Origin: Paralvinella palmiformis
Lineage: Eukaryota > Annelida > Polychaeta > Terebellida > Alvinellidae
Length of the DNA stretch: 64,000 bases
NCBI GenBank assembly: GCA_025642065.1
Contig: JAODUP010000141.1
Coordinates: 70,001-134,000 of the forward strand
Direction of reading: 5' to 3'
The notes under the pieces are model-generated. The model was given only the letters and a program-made list of their open reading frames with translations. It did no database searches and was not told the origin of the DNA. The translations under genes and the position numbers were made by a program. Of this stretch, positions 23,441 to 35,085 are shown piece after piece. Numbering within the stretch: position 1 is the first letter of the stretch; every line of letters begins with the position of its first letter.

Positions 23441-24600
23441 GTTTTAAATCATTTTGATAATTCACACTTCATAATATCATATCAATAACTGAGACGCTGA
23501 TGAGACTTAATATTCTCCAGAAACCTGTCAGGGTTCCTATCTAGAAGCGTTATCCTCTAATATCTATTGTAGGATATTTTGAAACATCTATAAACAGATT
23601 CTTCTTAAAGCCGCACGCCAACAACCCGATCACATCGCAATCTGCACACGATATCTGGAGGAGATGAATCTCACACATGTCAATCGGTCAATGAGTGGGA
23701 ACATCATCAGCTGTGAATGTCAATATTTATTGAGTTATACTTTATGACGTAATTTTGATGTAATATAAAATTTATTGGAACAATAAGATTTTCAGATTGA
23801 CTTTAGTTTCTTACATATGACGGAATAGCTTTTTATTTATTTTTGATCATTTCCGTATATAAGACGTCTGATATCTTCAACAATCATCGCATAAGAAACA
23901 TATTATTAAAATGTGCAAATAGATTTCATCGTAACATTAAATTTAATATAATTACTGATTAAATAGCAAATTCATGTTTTCTGTGTGTATTTTTACTATG
24001 TTTAATGCATCTGTACACCATAATCTGTGAGTAATAAAACAGAATACATAATTTTTGGTTGATCGTTTGATATTGATCGATTGATTGATGTTATTCAACA
24101 ATCAACATGATTCGTTAATCTGCCACATTATTGCCTGTGACGGATTTAATTATATTACTCTTTAATCCGACAAAATTGTGTTTCGCGTTCCGACTCCCAC
24201 ACTTCATTTCGCTAATGTGACATTTCAATGTAAAATGACTTCGATAATCCGACAACACGAAAATGTTTCCAAATATTTCCGCTAGTTCAGTCATGCAAGA
24301 CACACCAATATGTTGTCAGTAATGGTACATTAACCTGCCCACCTGCGATAATTGCTATGTCGTAACCAATTACAATTACCCTCGACCATACACACCGACA
24401 TACGATGCTTCCATTGCCTGTGGCTATCTATTAGCCAATCATAATCATTCATGGCTAATTATGTGATATTTCCAATGAGCAGATCATGAGTTAATCTGAT
24501 GTACTGAGTGACATGAGTGTTTCTTTATAGTGTCTGTAATGAACAAACATCAACATTTTCAATGGCTTCAATGTTATTCCGTGTCTTCCACACGGTTATT
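23441..24600. other. Left-specific segment, no gene recognised
   Basis: No clear match in the right arm between 29,850 and 30,110. It is AT-rich, with no splice-supported frame and no obvious terminal repeats. Confidence 0.4.
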
Positions 24601-25427
24601 GAATATTGGTTTAAATGATTGATGTAGGCTACGCACAAAAACAGGAAGCAAATAAAAAAGTACCATTTGACACCACAGCTCCCAGTTAACAACACATGCA
24701 TCTGGTTCAATAGTATGTTACCCTATATACAAGATAAATACTTTGACACCACAGCTTACATTCAGCAGTAATGTTCTGTGGCTCAAAAGGTAACCTATAC
24801 ATAAAATCACAGATGCTAATTTCAGCCCCATTCTGGGTTCGACTAGCGAAGCAAATCCTACCTATATCAACCATTCGGATAGATGTCCGACAGACTCGCC
24901 TTCGCCAAGTTGTTGTTTAATCGGGGTGAACTGTTATGTCTTTCATGAATCTCGGTGCGCCAACCAACATAACAGTTTAAGTTGAACACACGACAAAAAG
25001 GTGTCATGTACACTACCTGCTAGTTGTTACCCGATCAGGATGAAAATTTGCCCCTTTTGTCAGCCCTCGGCGCGCTGACAAACACAACAGTTTCAGTTGA
25101 ACGCATACCTATATGTGTGGAAGCAGTGATGTGATTTGTCTCCAAAAACAAAGTAGCAATACTGTACAATGAATTATTACAGGGACTAGAACGAAATATC
25201 GTCTCAAACCTGAGTAAATACTATGATTTGCTCAAACCTAACAGCTAATGCTCATACTTTTCCGTTCATCACTTAGTGAACGTTAATCCACGCCTAATTT
25301 TGTAACATAACAATATAATAATTCTCTAAACATTTATAATAATCGTACCCAGTTTTTCGTTGTTGATAATCAATGTCATTAAGGCTTTTATCCACGTCAT
25401 TCTGAACAATAAGATAACCCAACAGTG

Positions 25428-25702
25428 GCGCTTTACAATGTTATTTACAACATTATTATCCCTGACTCAGACCTGTTTCCACCCAGCACATATCTCAACT
25501 CCCAAGGGAGCATACAAACCATGCTGCCATTATAGGCGCAAAGCATTACTCAAACACATAGCCATCGCGTCCTGTCAGGTACTCATTTTTAGGGATGAGT
25601 GAACCAGTCGCCACATGACGGCATTGCAGCCCACGGAGCCTCGAACCCGCGACCCTTCGGCTACGAGTCCTACGCTCTAACTAACTGCGCTATCACAGCT
25701 CG
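25428..25702 (-). repeat. tRNA-derived SINE, family C, nearly full length
   Basis: On the minus strand the head GAGCTGTGATAGCGCAGTTA..AGAGCG and CGGGTTCGAGGCTCC (B box) resembles a tRNA with CGT in the anticodon position, suggesting Thr-tRNA ancestry. The body TATGTGTTTGAGTAATGC...GGTCTGAGTCAGGGATAATAATG and a start of the GTAAAGCGCC tail match 7,721-7,870. It is truncated at the 3' side. The tRNA-like part is not a functional tRNA. Confidence 0.8.
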
Positions 25703-27005
25703 ACATCTGCAACAACAACAGCAAATTATGAAGTACGTGCCACGGTTGTGGGTCACATCAATTTGGAATACAGCATAATTCATGACAGTAAATAGATTGT
25801 CGGGTGTTGATTGATTGATTATGTATTTTGATCCGGAATCTCTTTATCCGGGTGTCTTGGTTCTGTAAATGTTCCGAGCACCACACTCATCAATATCAGA
25901 ACGTGTCCTGGTTGATAAACGTTCCAAAATAATTAATTCCTAAGCGAAGCTGGTCGTTGACCATACACACGTACAGTAAAAATCACTCTAAAATGACCAT
26001 CGTTTTGAATAAAACTTGCATTAAAATTTGCATTAAATAAACATTACCTATATTAAAAATAAATAATCTTAATATATAAAGTTGAGGTACAAACAATTTG
26101 ATGGTGGCATCTTGGTAGATTCGATGTCATCAACCAATCAAGAGAGAACTTCAGATTCAGTACAGCCATAAAACGATATGTTACTATCACCATTTATTGT
26201 TTTGAACATCATTTGAATACGACTCATCTGAACAGTCAATCGCTTTTTAAACACGTTCAGGATATTAATGTTATACAAAGCCACGAGTTACTGAATTCTT
26301 CAAACCAATTAAAGCAACTTCGACATCGGTTTAAATAAATAAAATTATACAGTTGTATTTATTATCAACTTTATTCTTTACACACATATTACTGACAACG
26401 TATATAAATAAAATATTTAATATTTATATATTTTGGGCGATAAAATGACAATTCACGCACGCACGCACATGTGCACGGACACACACACACACACACTGAT
26501 TTGAGAATGCTAATATATAGAAGGGCAAATTTTGTATAATAGTGACGAGTAGGTATTTGAGCCTCCAGCAAATATCAAAAGGCATATTATGCTGCGGTTA
26601 AGATGTTCTGTTTTCTATGCGTGGAGACCATGTTTCCAAGTCCGCGCATTCTAAGAAAAGTTGATCTAGAGCTGTATATAGCTGGATTATTTTGATTGGA
26701 CACAGCTCGCGTGGTTTGTGTGTTGTATATATCAGGATCACAATCGAAATAAGTGTTTTCACTTTCCAGTGCTATCCTGGTACTTTAATGTATCTATGTA
26801 TTTTAATGTTATTATATGTATTTACATTAGTGTACAAAATAAATCAAATCAAATCAAAAACAACTTGAGTTACATATAAAATTCACCTTAGTTGTATGTG
26901 GGAATATAATTATCTTTCATGACGCCTCCCCGTTGTACAAACTGAACTTTGAAGACAGTCACAATTGGGTTATATAGTTTATATAATATTGCTTTGAAGA
27001 AAGAT
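25703..27005. other. Central spacer DNA with a LINE-like 3' end
   Basis: Not matched between arms. A block ending at 26,822-26,864 with AAATAAATCAAATCAAATCAA looks like a LINE 3' terminus with a TCAAA-type tail, but no coding motif remains. A small (AC)n run lies near 26,478-26,495. Confidence 0.35.
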
Positions 27006-27310
27006 ACCACTCTGGTGGCCTAGTGGTTAAGCACCCGGCATTTGGTGCCAAGGGTCAAAGGTTTGAACACTGCAAGAGGTCGAAACTTTTCCAGAGATTA
27101 AATTCTCGGCTCACAACATCGTGGGTGGCTTAACACGTTAAATGGCGCTGCCGTCTCCACTGAATTATTAAAATAAAGGGGGATGTTAAAGACCCCGTGA
27201 GGAAGTAAAACACCCTCATAGTATTTCTGCTCCATCTTTCCGTACTGCTCCCCTGTGAGTGGTGGGGGACTCCGGAGATTTCTAAACCACTCCAACATAG
27301 AGGCTTCTGA
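27006..27310 (+). repeat. tRNA-derived SINE, family A (3' truncated)
   Basis: Same head (TGGTGGCCTAGTGGTTAAGC), body and TCCGTACTGCTCCCCTGTGA segment as 12,611-12,981. It stops shortly after CCAACATAGAGGC and runs into an (AT)n array at 27,328-27,373. Confidence 0.85.
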
Positions 27311-27324
27311 TATGGAATTAGATA

Positions 27325-27375
<51 letters not shown>

Positions 27376-27744
27376 CAATTATTAAAGCCTCGTTTTCTGA
27401 CAATTGTAGACATATTGAATTTGTGCAGATTAACAAATCGAATTAATTGTTGAATTGCATCAATCAATCGATAATATTAAACGATCAACCAATAATTCTG
27501 TATTCTCTCTCTATAAAAGACATGAATTTGTTATTTTATGCAGTAATTATATCTTAAGTAAATGTTATTCTGCTTATATAAATATATATTTATATCATAA
27601 CGTTCGACACTAGAACCATATCTTGGAATTGTAATCGGTTTAAATCTTCTGAGTATGATATAAACGTGCTCTCTAACGATTATGATGTGATTTTTTTCTG
27701 TAGGAGCATTCTTCAAAATAAATAAAATCCAAATATCATTACCT

Positions 27745-28230
27745 GTATATATATAATAATAATGCCTATTGCAATCATTATAATCTGATTTTAAGTTTGG
27801 GAATACAATTTATATATATCAAAGATTATGAATCTCATGATATCGAGATACAGTAAAAGTTGGTTATAACGAAATTCAAGGGTCTGGGAATTCATTTCGT
27901 TATAATGGTACTTTGATTTATCCCAGTTTTAAAATCTAGGGGCCATGTATTAATCAGATATTAGTTACCGATAATTGGTGATAATAACCCTGTTTTATTA
28001 CGTGTATTGTCTGGTAGTCCTTCGTCAACGGCTTGCAACTTTGTGCCAATAGACACTGGTGTATATTTGATAGCCACTGCGATATTTGAACAGGTTGGCA
28101 AGACCGTCCAAAGTTCGCAGTTTATCATACACCAGAATACCATTACAAGTGGTCTGTGTCATTATCTACTCACCATCTACTGGAACCCTAATGTAACAAT
28201 AAAATTGCATGTTTCAGTCGTCAAACTAAT
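27745..28230 (-). mobile_element. Inverted copy of a Tigger-containing segment (partner 41,940-42,490)
   Basis: 27,849 onward begins TACAGTAAAAGTTGGTTATAAC, the same terminus and TA flank as the pogo/Tigger-like element at 40,743-42,388. Homology continues both inward to about 28,230 and outward to about 27,745, into the host sequence of that element. It is therefore a copy of a composite (Tigger inside a larger element), not an independent Tigger insertion, and it is off the main palindrome axis. Confidence 0.65.
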
Positions 28231-28282
28231 GTAATCAAATTTGAGGTCAGCATATGAGGTGGCGAAATGTCTATCGATACGT

Positions 28283-28810
28283 TCATATAGGTAGGATTTG
28301 TTTAATTATTCGAACCCATAATAAAGCTGAGGTCAGCATCTGAGCTGTCGAAAAGGTTTTTTTATAAATAGGTTTCTTTTGGGACCACAGAAAATTACTG
28401 TTAAATGTAAACTGTGGTGTCAAAGTAGTTATCATATTATGTAGTAAGTCGCCATTGAACCACACGCACGTGTTGTTTACTGCGAGTTGTGGTATCAAAT
28501 GGTATGTTTTACATGCTTCTGCTTTTGTACGTAGCCTGCATGTAGCCGCTTTCCTGTGGGCGTGACATATTTGGCACGTACGAAAAGCGAATTAGCTGGT
28601 TCCCACAGGCTGATGAATAGCCCAGACACATGCATATGTATACGTATATATGTATCTATAAATGGAGGTGTATAAATATTATATTTAGATTGATATATGT
28701 TTACTTTATTTATATATTTATTTATGGAGGTAGAGGTTTCAAATGAGGTTTAGAGTTATTGATATTCTACGCTTGTGCCTCTCTATATGTACCATAAAAC
28801 GCACATTGCC
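28283..28810 (+). repeat. Direct duplication unit 1
   Basis: Shares with 29,590-30,110, in the same order, GTAGGATTTGTTTAATTATTCGAACCC, the GACCACAGAAAATTACTGTT segment, GCCTGCATGTAGCCGCTTTCC and the CACAGGCTGATG...CCCAGACACATGC segment. The left arm has one copy only, inverted (24,600-24,880). Confidence 0.85.
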
Positions 28811-29589
28811 CGTGCCAGACATCTTATCTATTTCCATCCAGATTCCTTATTACACCAATGTAAGAAAGTTATGTCGTTATTACAACATGTTTGAGTCTAT
28901 TAGCTTTGTTATGTATAATGTAGAATCTATATTGTTGTCCTCTTATGTGGTCTGGCGAAACGACCTATTAATTCATACAATGCTGCTTGATGGATTTATA
29001 CTCCTGGAGTCGTTTGTTACTCCGGCAGGCATCTCCATGGGTATTAAGCTGCTGACAGAGCTTCTTCCTATATTATGAATAACTAGGTTACATTAATATA
29101 GGTAAATTGTTGAATATATATCTATTATAATCCCGACGTGTCATTTGCAGTATCAGAGATCTGTCTGAAATCCGCTGTTCTCGACGATGGTTCAAATAGA
29201 TCAAGTGGATAGGCGCTTTAATTTAGATCCCACCACACCTAACTGCAAATACTCAGGGACGCTAAATTAGGCGTGGATGAACGTTCACGTAGTGATGAAC
29301 GGAAACATATGAGGATTAGCTGTTAGGTTCGAGTAAATCATAGTATTTAATCAGGTTTGAGACAATATTTAGTTCTAATCCAGTAATAATCCATTGTGCA
29401 GTATTGCTACTTTGTTTTTATTTTAATTAAATCACTTCACTGAGTCCATACGGTGTTAGTGTACATTATCTCACATGGTCAACAAACTGTAACGTTTGTT
29501 AACACCCCGAGGGCCTATAAAAGGCCCCACGTTTCACTTAAATTAGAGAAGAACTTGCGACGCCAGGATAACCGGACGTGTATATATGC

Positions 29590-30110
29590 GATTCATATAT
29601 GTAGGATTCATTTAGTTATTCGAACCCAGAATAAAGCTGATGTCTGAGGTGTCGAAATGTTTTATATACAGTTTTCTTTTGGACCACAGAAAATTACTGT
29701 TGAATGTAAACTGTGGTTATCATATGTATGTAGTAAATCGCCATTGAACCAGACGCACGTGTTGTTTGCTGGCAGCTGTGGTGTAAAATGTTTTTTTACG
29801 CGCTTCCGCTTTTTGTACACAGCCTGCATGTAGCCGCTTTCCTGTGGGTGTGGCATATTTGTCGCGTACGAAAAGCATATTAGCAGGGTCCCACAGGCTG
29901 ATGGGTAGCCCAGACACATGCATAGGTATATGCATATATGTATCGATATGTGGAGGTATGGAACATTTTATTTTTAGATTAATGCATGTATAGGTTTATT
30001 TACATTTATGGAGTTAGGTCTCAAAAGATGTTTAGATATGTCGATGCTCAGTATCTGTTGCCTCTCTATATTAGCTCTTTCCATAAGATGTTGTCTCTCA
30101 GTCACATGTC
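29590..30110 (+). repeat. Direct duplication unit 2
   Basis: Second copy of 28,283-28,810, about 1.3 kb downstream. This is the one in the position expected from palindrome order, so unit 1 is the extra copy. Confidence 0.85.
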
Positions 30111-30590
30111 TCAATTCTTTACCATCTCCGACATTAAGCGTAATACTCAGTCATTCATACACATTTGACACACTTCATCGAACTCTTGATCTGTGAATAT
30201 AGAATCAATTCACTCTACAGACTCACGGTACAAATGGATTATCCTTTATTACACACAGTGGCCCTGTGTATACAATTACCTCATGGGGCGATCTTTCCAT
30301 CGTACGTAATAACCTGATTCGATATTGTCAGATTTATTGCTCTCAACTATATCGATATTTATATTAAAGTTAACGTGATTCTGGAACAGATACTGCGTCT
30401 TCTATCTGTTTACCTCTCACGACGACCGATAACGATGTAAACAAAGTAAACTTTTTCTTATATCTACCAACAAACATCGATCCGACATCGGGCCGCTGAT
30501 GAAAGGATAAACACTTCAGAACTGTTATGTTAATTGACGAAAAAAAATCATTGTTTATTATTTGTACACCTGAGACCATAAATAAAGTAC
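30110..30590 (-). other. Conserved inter-arm block, right copy; possible exon
   Basis: Partner of 22,900-23,330. The minus-strand frame continues RPDVGSMFVGRYKKK to a stop after VSVPESR with an acceptor-like CAG before it. No second exon or donor was found, so a coding role is only suggested. Confidence 0.3.
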
Positions 30591-31189
30591 AAATATTGGG
30601 TTGTGTAGACAAACTTTGTTAAGGAAACACAGGCGAATTTATAATATGAATAATTAACATATTTGTGATAACGTAATATTGTTCTCTTTAAACATCGAAT
30701 AAGTTCTTAATGATATAATTATTTTATTTTTCTATTTGTATAACACATTTTAAAAAGATTATTATTGTTGTTGTTGTATAGATACGGATAATGAGTTTGT
30801 CAATCTTATGTTTAATATTAATAATAATATGTTCATAAAATGGTGCTATTTGCGTGAATTGTTATAGTATATATAAAACAGTGATATTCCTTTGCAAAGG
30901 CAACTTCTGTAAATCCCCATACGTTGCCCGAATCAAACTGGTTGACTTCTTTAAGTCTGTCATGTTGTATTTAAAAAATAAACAGTAATTAGAAAGACGA
31001 TGTTACAAAATGCCATACTCTAGAATGGATTGGCTGGTTTGAGGGATCGATGAGTGAGTGAGCGAGTGATTCGGTGAATGTTTGAGTTGATTAAAACATC
31101 GAACAAATATTCTCTAATAAACATTTGAAAATGTTAATATTACTAAATATTAAAAGGTTATTAAATTATTGTATTTCGCTTATCTGATA

Positions 31190-31470
31190 GTTCTAATAAT
31201 AATTATAATAATACAGTTTATTTAATAAAGCGCCCTTACTAGCAGGACCCATTCAAAGGCGCGCTGTGCAAATAATATGTAATATAATAATACCCGAAAT
31301 AAATGTCTGTAAAAAACCTATAATAGGTTTAAAAGGTAAAGTATAATTTACCTATGAAAGCAACATTGAACAGGTGTATTTCTAGAACGGATTTAAAACT
31401 TTCAAGAGACGACGCATTTCTAATATCTGCCAGCAACTTATTCCACAAAAATCACCATATGACTTGAGCC
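31190..31470 (-). pseudogene. LINE 3'-terminal fragment
   Basis: On the minus strand a frame reads WNKLLADIRNASSLESFKSV then LFNVAF (first Trp codon altered), the typical end of a LINE ORF2 (W-N-x-L-P..IR...FK..LK..LF). The 3' end reads GGGCGCTTTATTAAATA and then ATTATTATT. The left arm lacks it. It is 5' truncated and dead. Confidence 0.65.
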
Positions 31471-32399
31471 GAGACACTGACACCTCCAGTAGTATCTGAC
31501 TGGATGACCTGTCCTATGTGTTTAGTTTTATTGGTGAATACATTCGTTCTTTCTTTCTTTCTTCCTTGTATTTATTCTTATTTATTTGTTTCCTACAATT
31601 TGTCCGTCTGCTGAGCCATTCCTCTATGTCTGTCTGTCTGTCTGTTGTCTGTCTGTCTGTATGTCTGTCTATTTGTATATCTATCTATCTATCTATCTAT
31701 TTTATGTCTGTCTATCTATCTCTGTCCATCCAGTTCTTGTAATTTTAATTACTGTCATTTCAGATAGCAAACCTTTTTAGATTTTTCCATCCCCGTCACC
31801 AAAAGCATGAAATGACTCTGCCCGATGAAGAACAAATGTCAAGGTCATATTAACTACCCATAAGACCATACACGGAATACGTAGATGGCATTAATGATGG
31901 GTTAATATAATGAGACGAACTCTAGCCTGTAAATCAGACGAGTATGGTTTAATAGTCTTTTGTTTAATATTGTCGTTGCTAATTAATATTTAACTTCCAC
32001 GATGTCATGACACAGGAAACATTGGTCAAATGCCAATAAAATTACCTTAATGCAAAGTACATTACTGCGATTGAATGTAATGAATACGCTCAACAATTAG
32101 TGACGAATTGGCTCATGAAATTTGGTATTGGCCGGCAAATTCACAACAATAACGAAAAAGGTTCGATGACATTCTGACAATGGAATTTTCTTAATCGGGT
32201 TGTTTACTGGCAAAAAGATGGTCGTTTTTTTATTAATTTGGTTGTTTTTTTAAAACATAGTTTACATTCTACACTTTACAATTCTCTGACACATTTTCCC
32301 ACCAAATTCTTCATGTTAGCAGTTTATGTTTCCACGAATAAAATTATTCTGTTTTTATTTAACTTTTTTCCAGTTGTTTAATTTGTTTCATATGAAGCC

Positions 32400-32405
32400 T
32401 CCGAA

Positions 32406-32454
<49 letters not shown>

Positions 32455-32695
32455 TATGGTTGTGCTTATTTAAATGCCATGCCTATCAAACAATTGTCTC
32501 TTAATAGGTAGATGACCCCATAACAAACACGACTAAAATAATTCCAACAAAGTTGACGATGAGTGTCTCCATTTTGGGACACCAAACAGTTGAGTCTTGT
32601 CCACCATTGACAAAAAATCAAGTTATCGTTGGAGTCATAAATAATATCTGCCGAAACTGAAACAAGGAAAATTATGCTGTAAATTTCCAGAATAT

Positions 32696-32774
<79 letters not shown>

Positions 32775-32783
32775 TTTTTTTTT

Positions 32784-32836
<53 letters not shown>

Positions 32837-32850
32837 TATATATATTAGCC
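32400..32850. repeat. Three (AT)n arrays
   Basis: (AT)n at about 32,408-32,453, 32,698-32,771 and 32,790-32,846, the last two separated by a T-rich break. They are mirrored in type to the arrays at 19.6-20.3 kb. Confidence 0.92.
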
Positions 32851-34269
32851 AGGGATCCCACAGGGAAATGATTTCAATGGATCGACGCTTTCTATTGATA
32901 AAAATCCAGTAGGAACGGAAGTGGAAGTCCATCCTAGAATATGGAGTTATCGATTTAGTACACTACTAACTGCACCAAGCCAGCTTTCTGGAAACGTATA
33001 TGAAAATATAATAATTATATATGTCAATCAAAAACATGTTATTAAATAAAATACAGCTGAATTGACCTGACAATCCAGCCCTCTTCATTATTATTTACTT
33101 ATGGACATCGCTTTTTATGATAAGAATTAATTTTCTCTGTAAGACAAATGTTTTCAATGTGTTACACATTTGTGTTAAATCAAAAATTATACGATTATAT
33201 TAAAATACATGTATTACTAGGTGATCTATACACATATATTCTAACTATCCATCCAGTAAACGTACGTGGCCGAATAAGAGGGATATAAAAGACGGAAAGT
33301 ATAAACCATCACGCAAAATAGCGTCATGACTTCGAATAAGTTTGTAAACAAACGCTTAATTCAAAACATAGACTAAAATATCTCAAACTTTGGGTATAAA
33401 TACGATAAATAAGACAGATTGTTTATGTTATATCAATTCTAGATAAATATGCTCCTTCCCATAATAATAGAGATACTAACAACCCATTCTAGTGTACATC
33501 TAACTGAATTATAAACTCACAGTCTTCGTAAATCTTCATTTAACGGCGTAATTAGCAGGTCCAGGCCGATTCGTACTTTTACCTGACGTCCTGTGGTTTC
33601 ACCCGACACCCAGTAAACGAACAGGACATTGCACTAGTTACGCATGCGCAGTACATATTTACGTTTAATGGCGGCAGCTCCGATCGACGTACACATGGAT
33701 GAGTAGATAAAATAAAAAACTGGACCTGATAGACAATGTGTTAACGTTATAATTTGTTATTCTACTAATCATTTACCAATCGTCGTAGTTTTGAAGGGTT
33801 AGAAATATTGTAATTTCTTGCTATTTAGTTAGAAAATGTAGTAAATAATTATGTGACTGCTCATATCTTGTCTTTTCTTGAAAGAATATCTGGTTCTATA
33901 ATTTGTTAGATGTTGCTGGTTCAGGTCATTTCTTGCAACTCTTCGGATTATTATAGTTAAATGTTTATAGATTACCTTTATTGTAAAGATTATTATGTTT
34001 CTCTTATATATGCTGTCCATAAAATGATGTCTTATTATTATCAAACCAGATTGTTTTATTGCATCACATTCTTTAACTTTTAAGGGGTCGTATAATAAAT
34101 ACAATTTTAGTTAAGCTGTTTATACTAATAGAGATTATTACAATATTTTATTGCAGAACTAACCAAAACAGAGCCGGAAAAAGTTGTATCTAACTTTTTA
34201 GCAGCACATTTACAAGCGAAACAGATATCGATATACAAAAATAATTGGAAACAAAGGTTTGATGATTGC

Positions 34270-34515
34270 TCTGTTTATTTATTACCTTTAAATCTTGTAT
34301 ATTTGTCCTGGGAAATGGTAATTTTATCCTTAGCACTAGCAGGATTCCCCAAGGCAGTGTTCTAGGACTAGTTTTATTTGTCTTTTACATAAACAATCTC
34401 CCTGATAACATATGGTCTCCTAGTTAGGTATTCATGTTAAATGATGTTTGCAGATGACACAAAGATGTTTCGAGAAATTAGATCAGTAGAAGATAAACAT
34501 ATTTCGTTGGCCGTG
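34270..34515 (+). pseudogene. Reverse-transcriptase fragment inside the transposon
   Basis: Reads RIPQGSVLGLVLFVFYINNLPDN, then after a frameshift MFADDTKMFREI, the adjacent conserved RT blocks (PQGSVLGPLLF..YIND and the catalytic FADD) of CR1/Jockey-group LINEs. The stop in between and the lack of flanking ORF2 sequence show it is dead. It lies between the two halves of a 70-bp inverted repeat. Confidence 0.8.
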
Positions 34516-35085
34516 AGTGATGTAAGAAGTGAGTGACGTAAGAAGCACATTTGTCCAATCTGTGCTAATGATTAAGATTTTCGTTTAACCCAATAAAATT
34601 GTATTATGTAACTTTTCATAATAATAATCATTAAGGAATTTTGATAGCATTTCATTTGTAGCAATAATTATTTCGTTTTTCCCCTCATTGGATTTTGTAT
34701 TTGACATTTCATATGATAAAATGTATTGTTTTGCCATAATACATTTTGAAGTATATCACTTGTTTTATTTATGTTCTTCATGGCTCAATCAAAATGTAAT
34801 GGAGACATACTTTAGACATATTTTGTAGCCAGTAAGTGCCTAAATCACAAGCTGGCATCAAATGTTTCAATGATTTATTAACTAATGAACTTGTAAAGCT
34901 GCAAATAGATATAAGATACATAAGGTTTTGCCTTGAATAATCTGTCAATATAGCATTATGTTAGTGTACAGATATGCCATATGCACATCAGTATCGATAA
35001 ACAAGCATAACACGTGCCGGAGACAAAATGTTAAATATATTGAAATATATAAGAGAAACATAATAATCATTACAATAAAGGTAAT

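Larger units (their letters stand above)
7081..25300 (+). repeat. Left arm of a giant inverted duplication
   Basis: Successive blocks match the reverse complement of blocks in 29.25-60.21 kb in colinear order. Anchors I could align by eye: 7,081-7,230 with 60,040-60,210; 7,331-7,545 with 59,760-59,960; 8,355-8,760 with 53,540-53,955; 8,830-9,660 with 51,380-52,190; 10,240-10,860 with 47,670-48,270; 14,970-15,425 with 44,525-45,060; 16,099-17,437 with 43,368-43,992; 17,632-18,440 with 39,195-40,027; 18,520-19,240 with 37,905-38,720; 22,650-23,330 with 30,110-30,985; 25,140-25,300 with 29,255-29,410. Left-specific insertions include a SINE (7,721-7,962), a LINE piece (22.0-22.5 kb), and expansion of the 13.7-14.6 kb minisatellite. 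Confidence 0.93.

Noticed and set aside
25600..25702. Possible functional tRNA-Thr gene on the minus strand
   Set aside because: Promoter boxes are present, but the sequence continues directly into a SINE body shared with 7.7 kb and the cloverleaf arms do not pair cleanly.
28320..29665. CTGATG...GTCGAAA segments resembling hammerhead cores
   Set aside because: The CTGANGA box is not intact and no stem II or stem I pairing forms, unlike the motif at 39.16-39.20 kb.
32475..32660. Minus-strand open frame after an acceptor-like TTTCAG (Cys-rich, ..LIFCQWWTRLNC..)
   Set aside because: The left-arm partner (19,880-20,310) is interrupted and favours a different frame; no flanking exon or family match.
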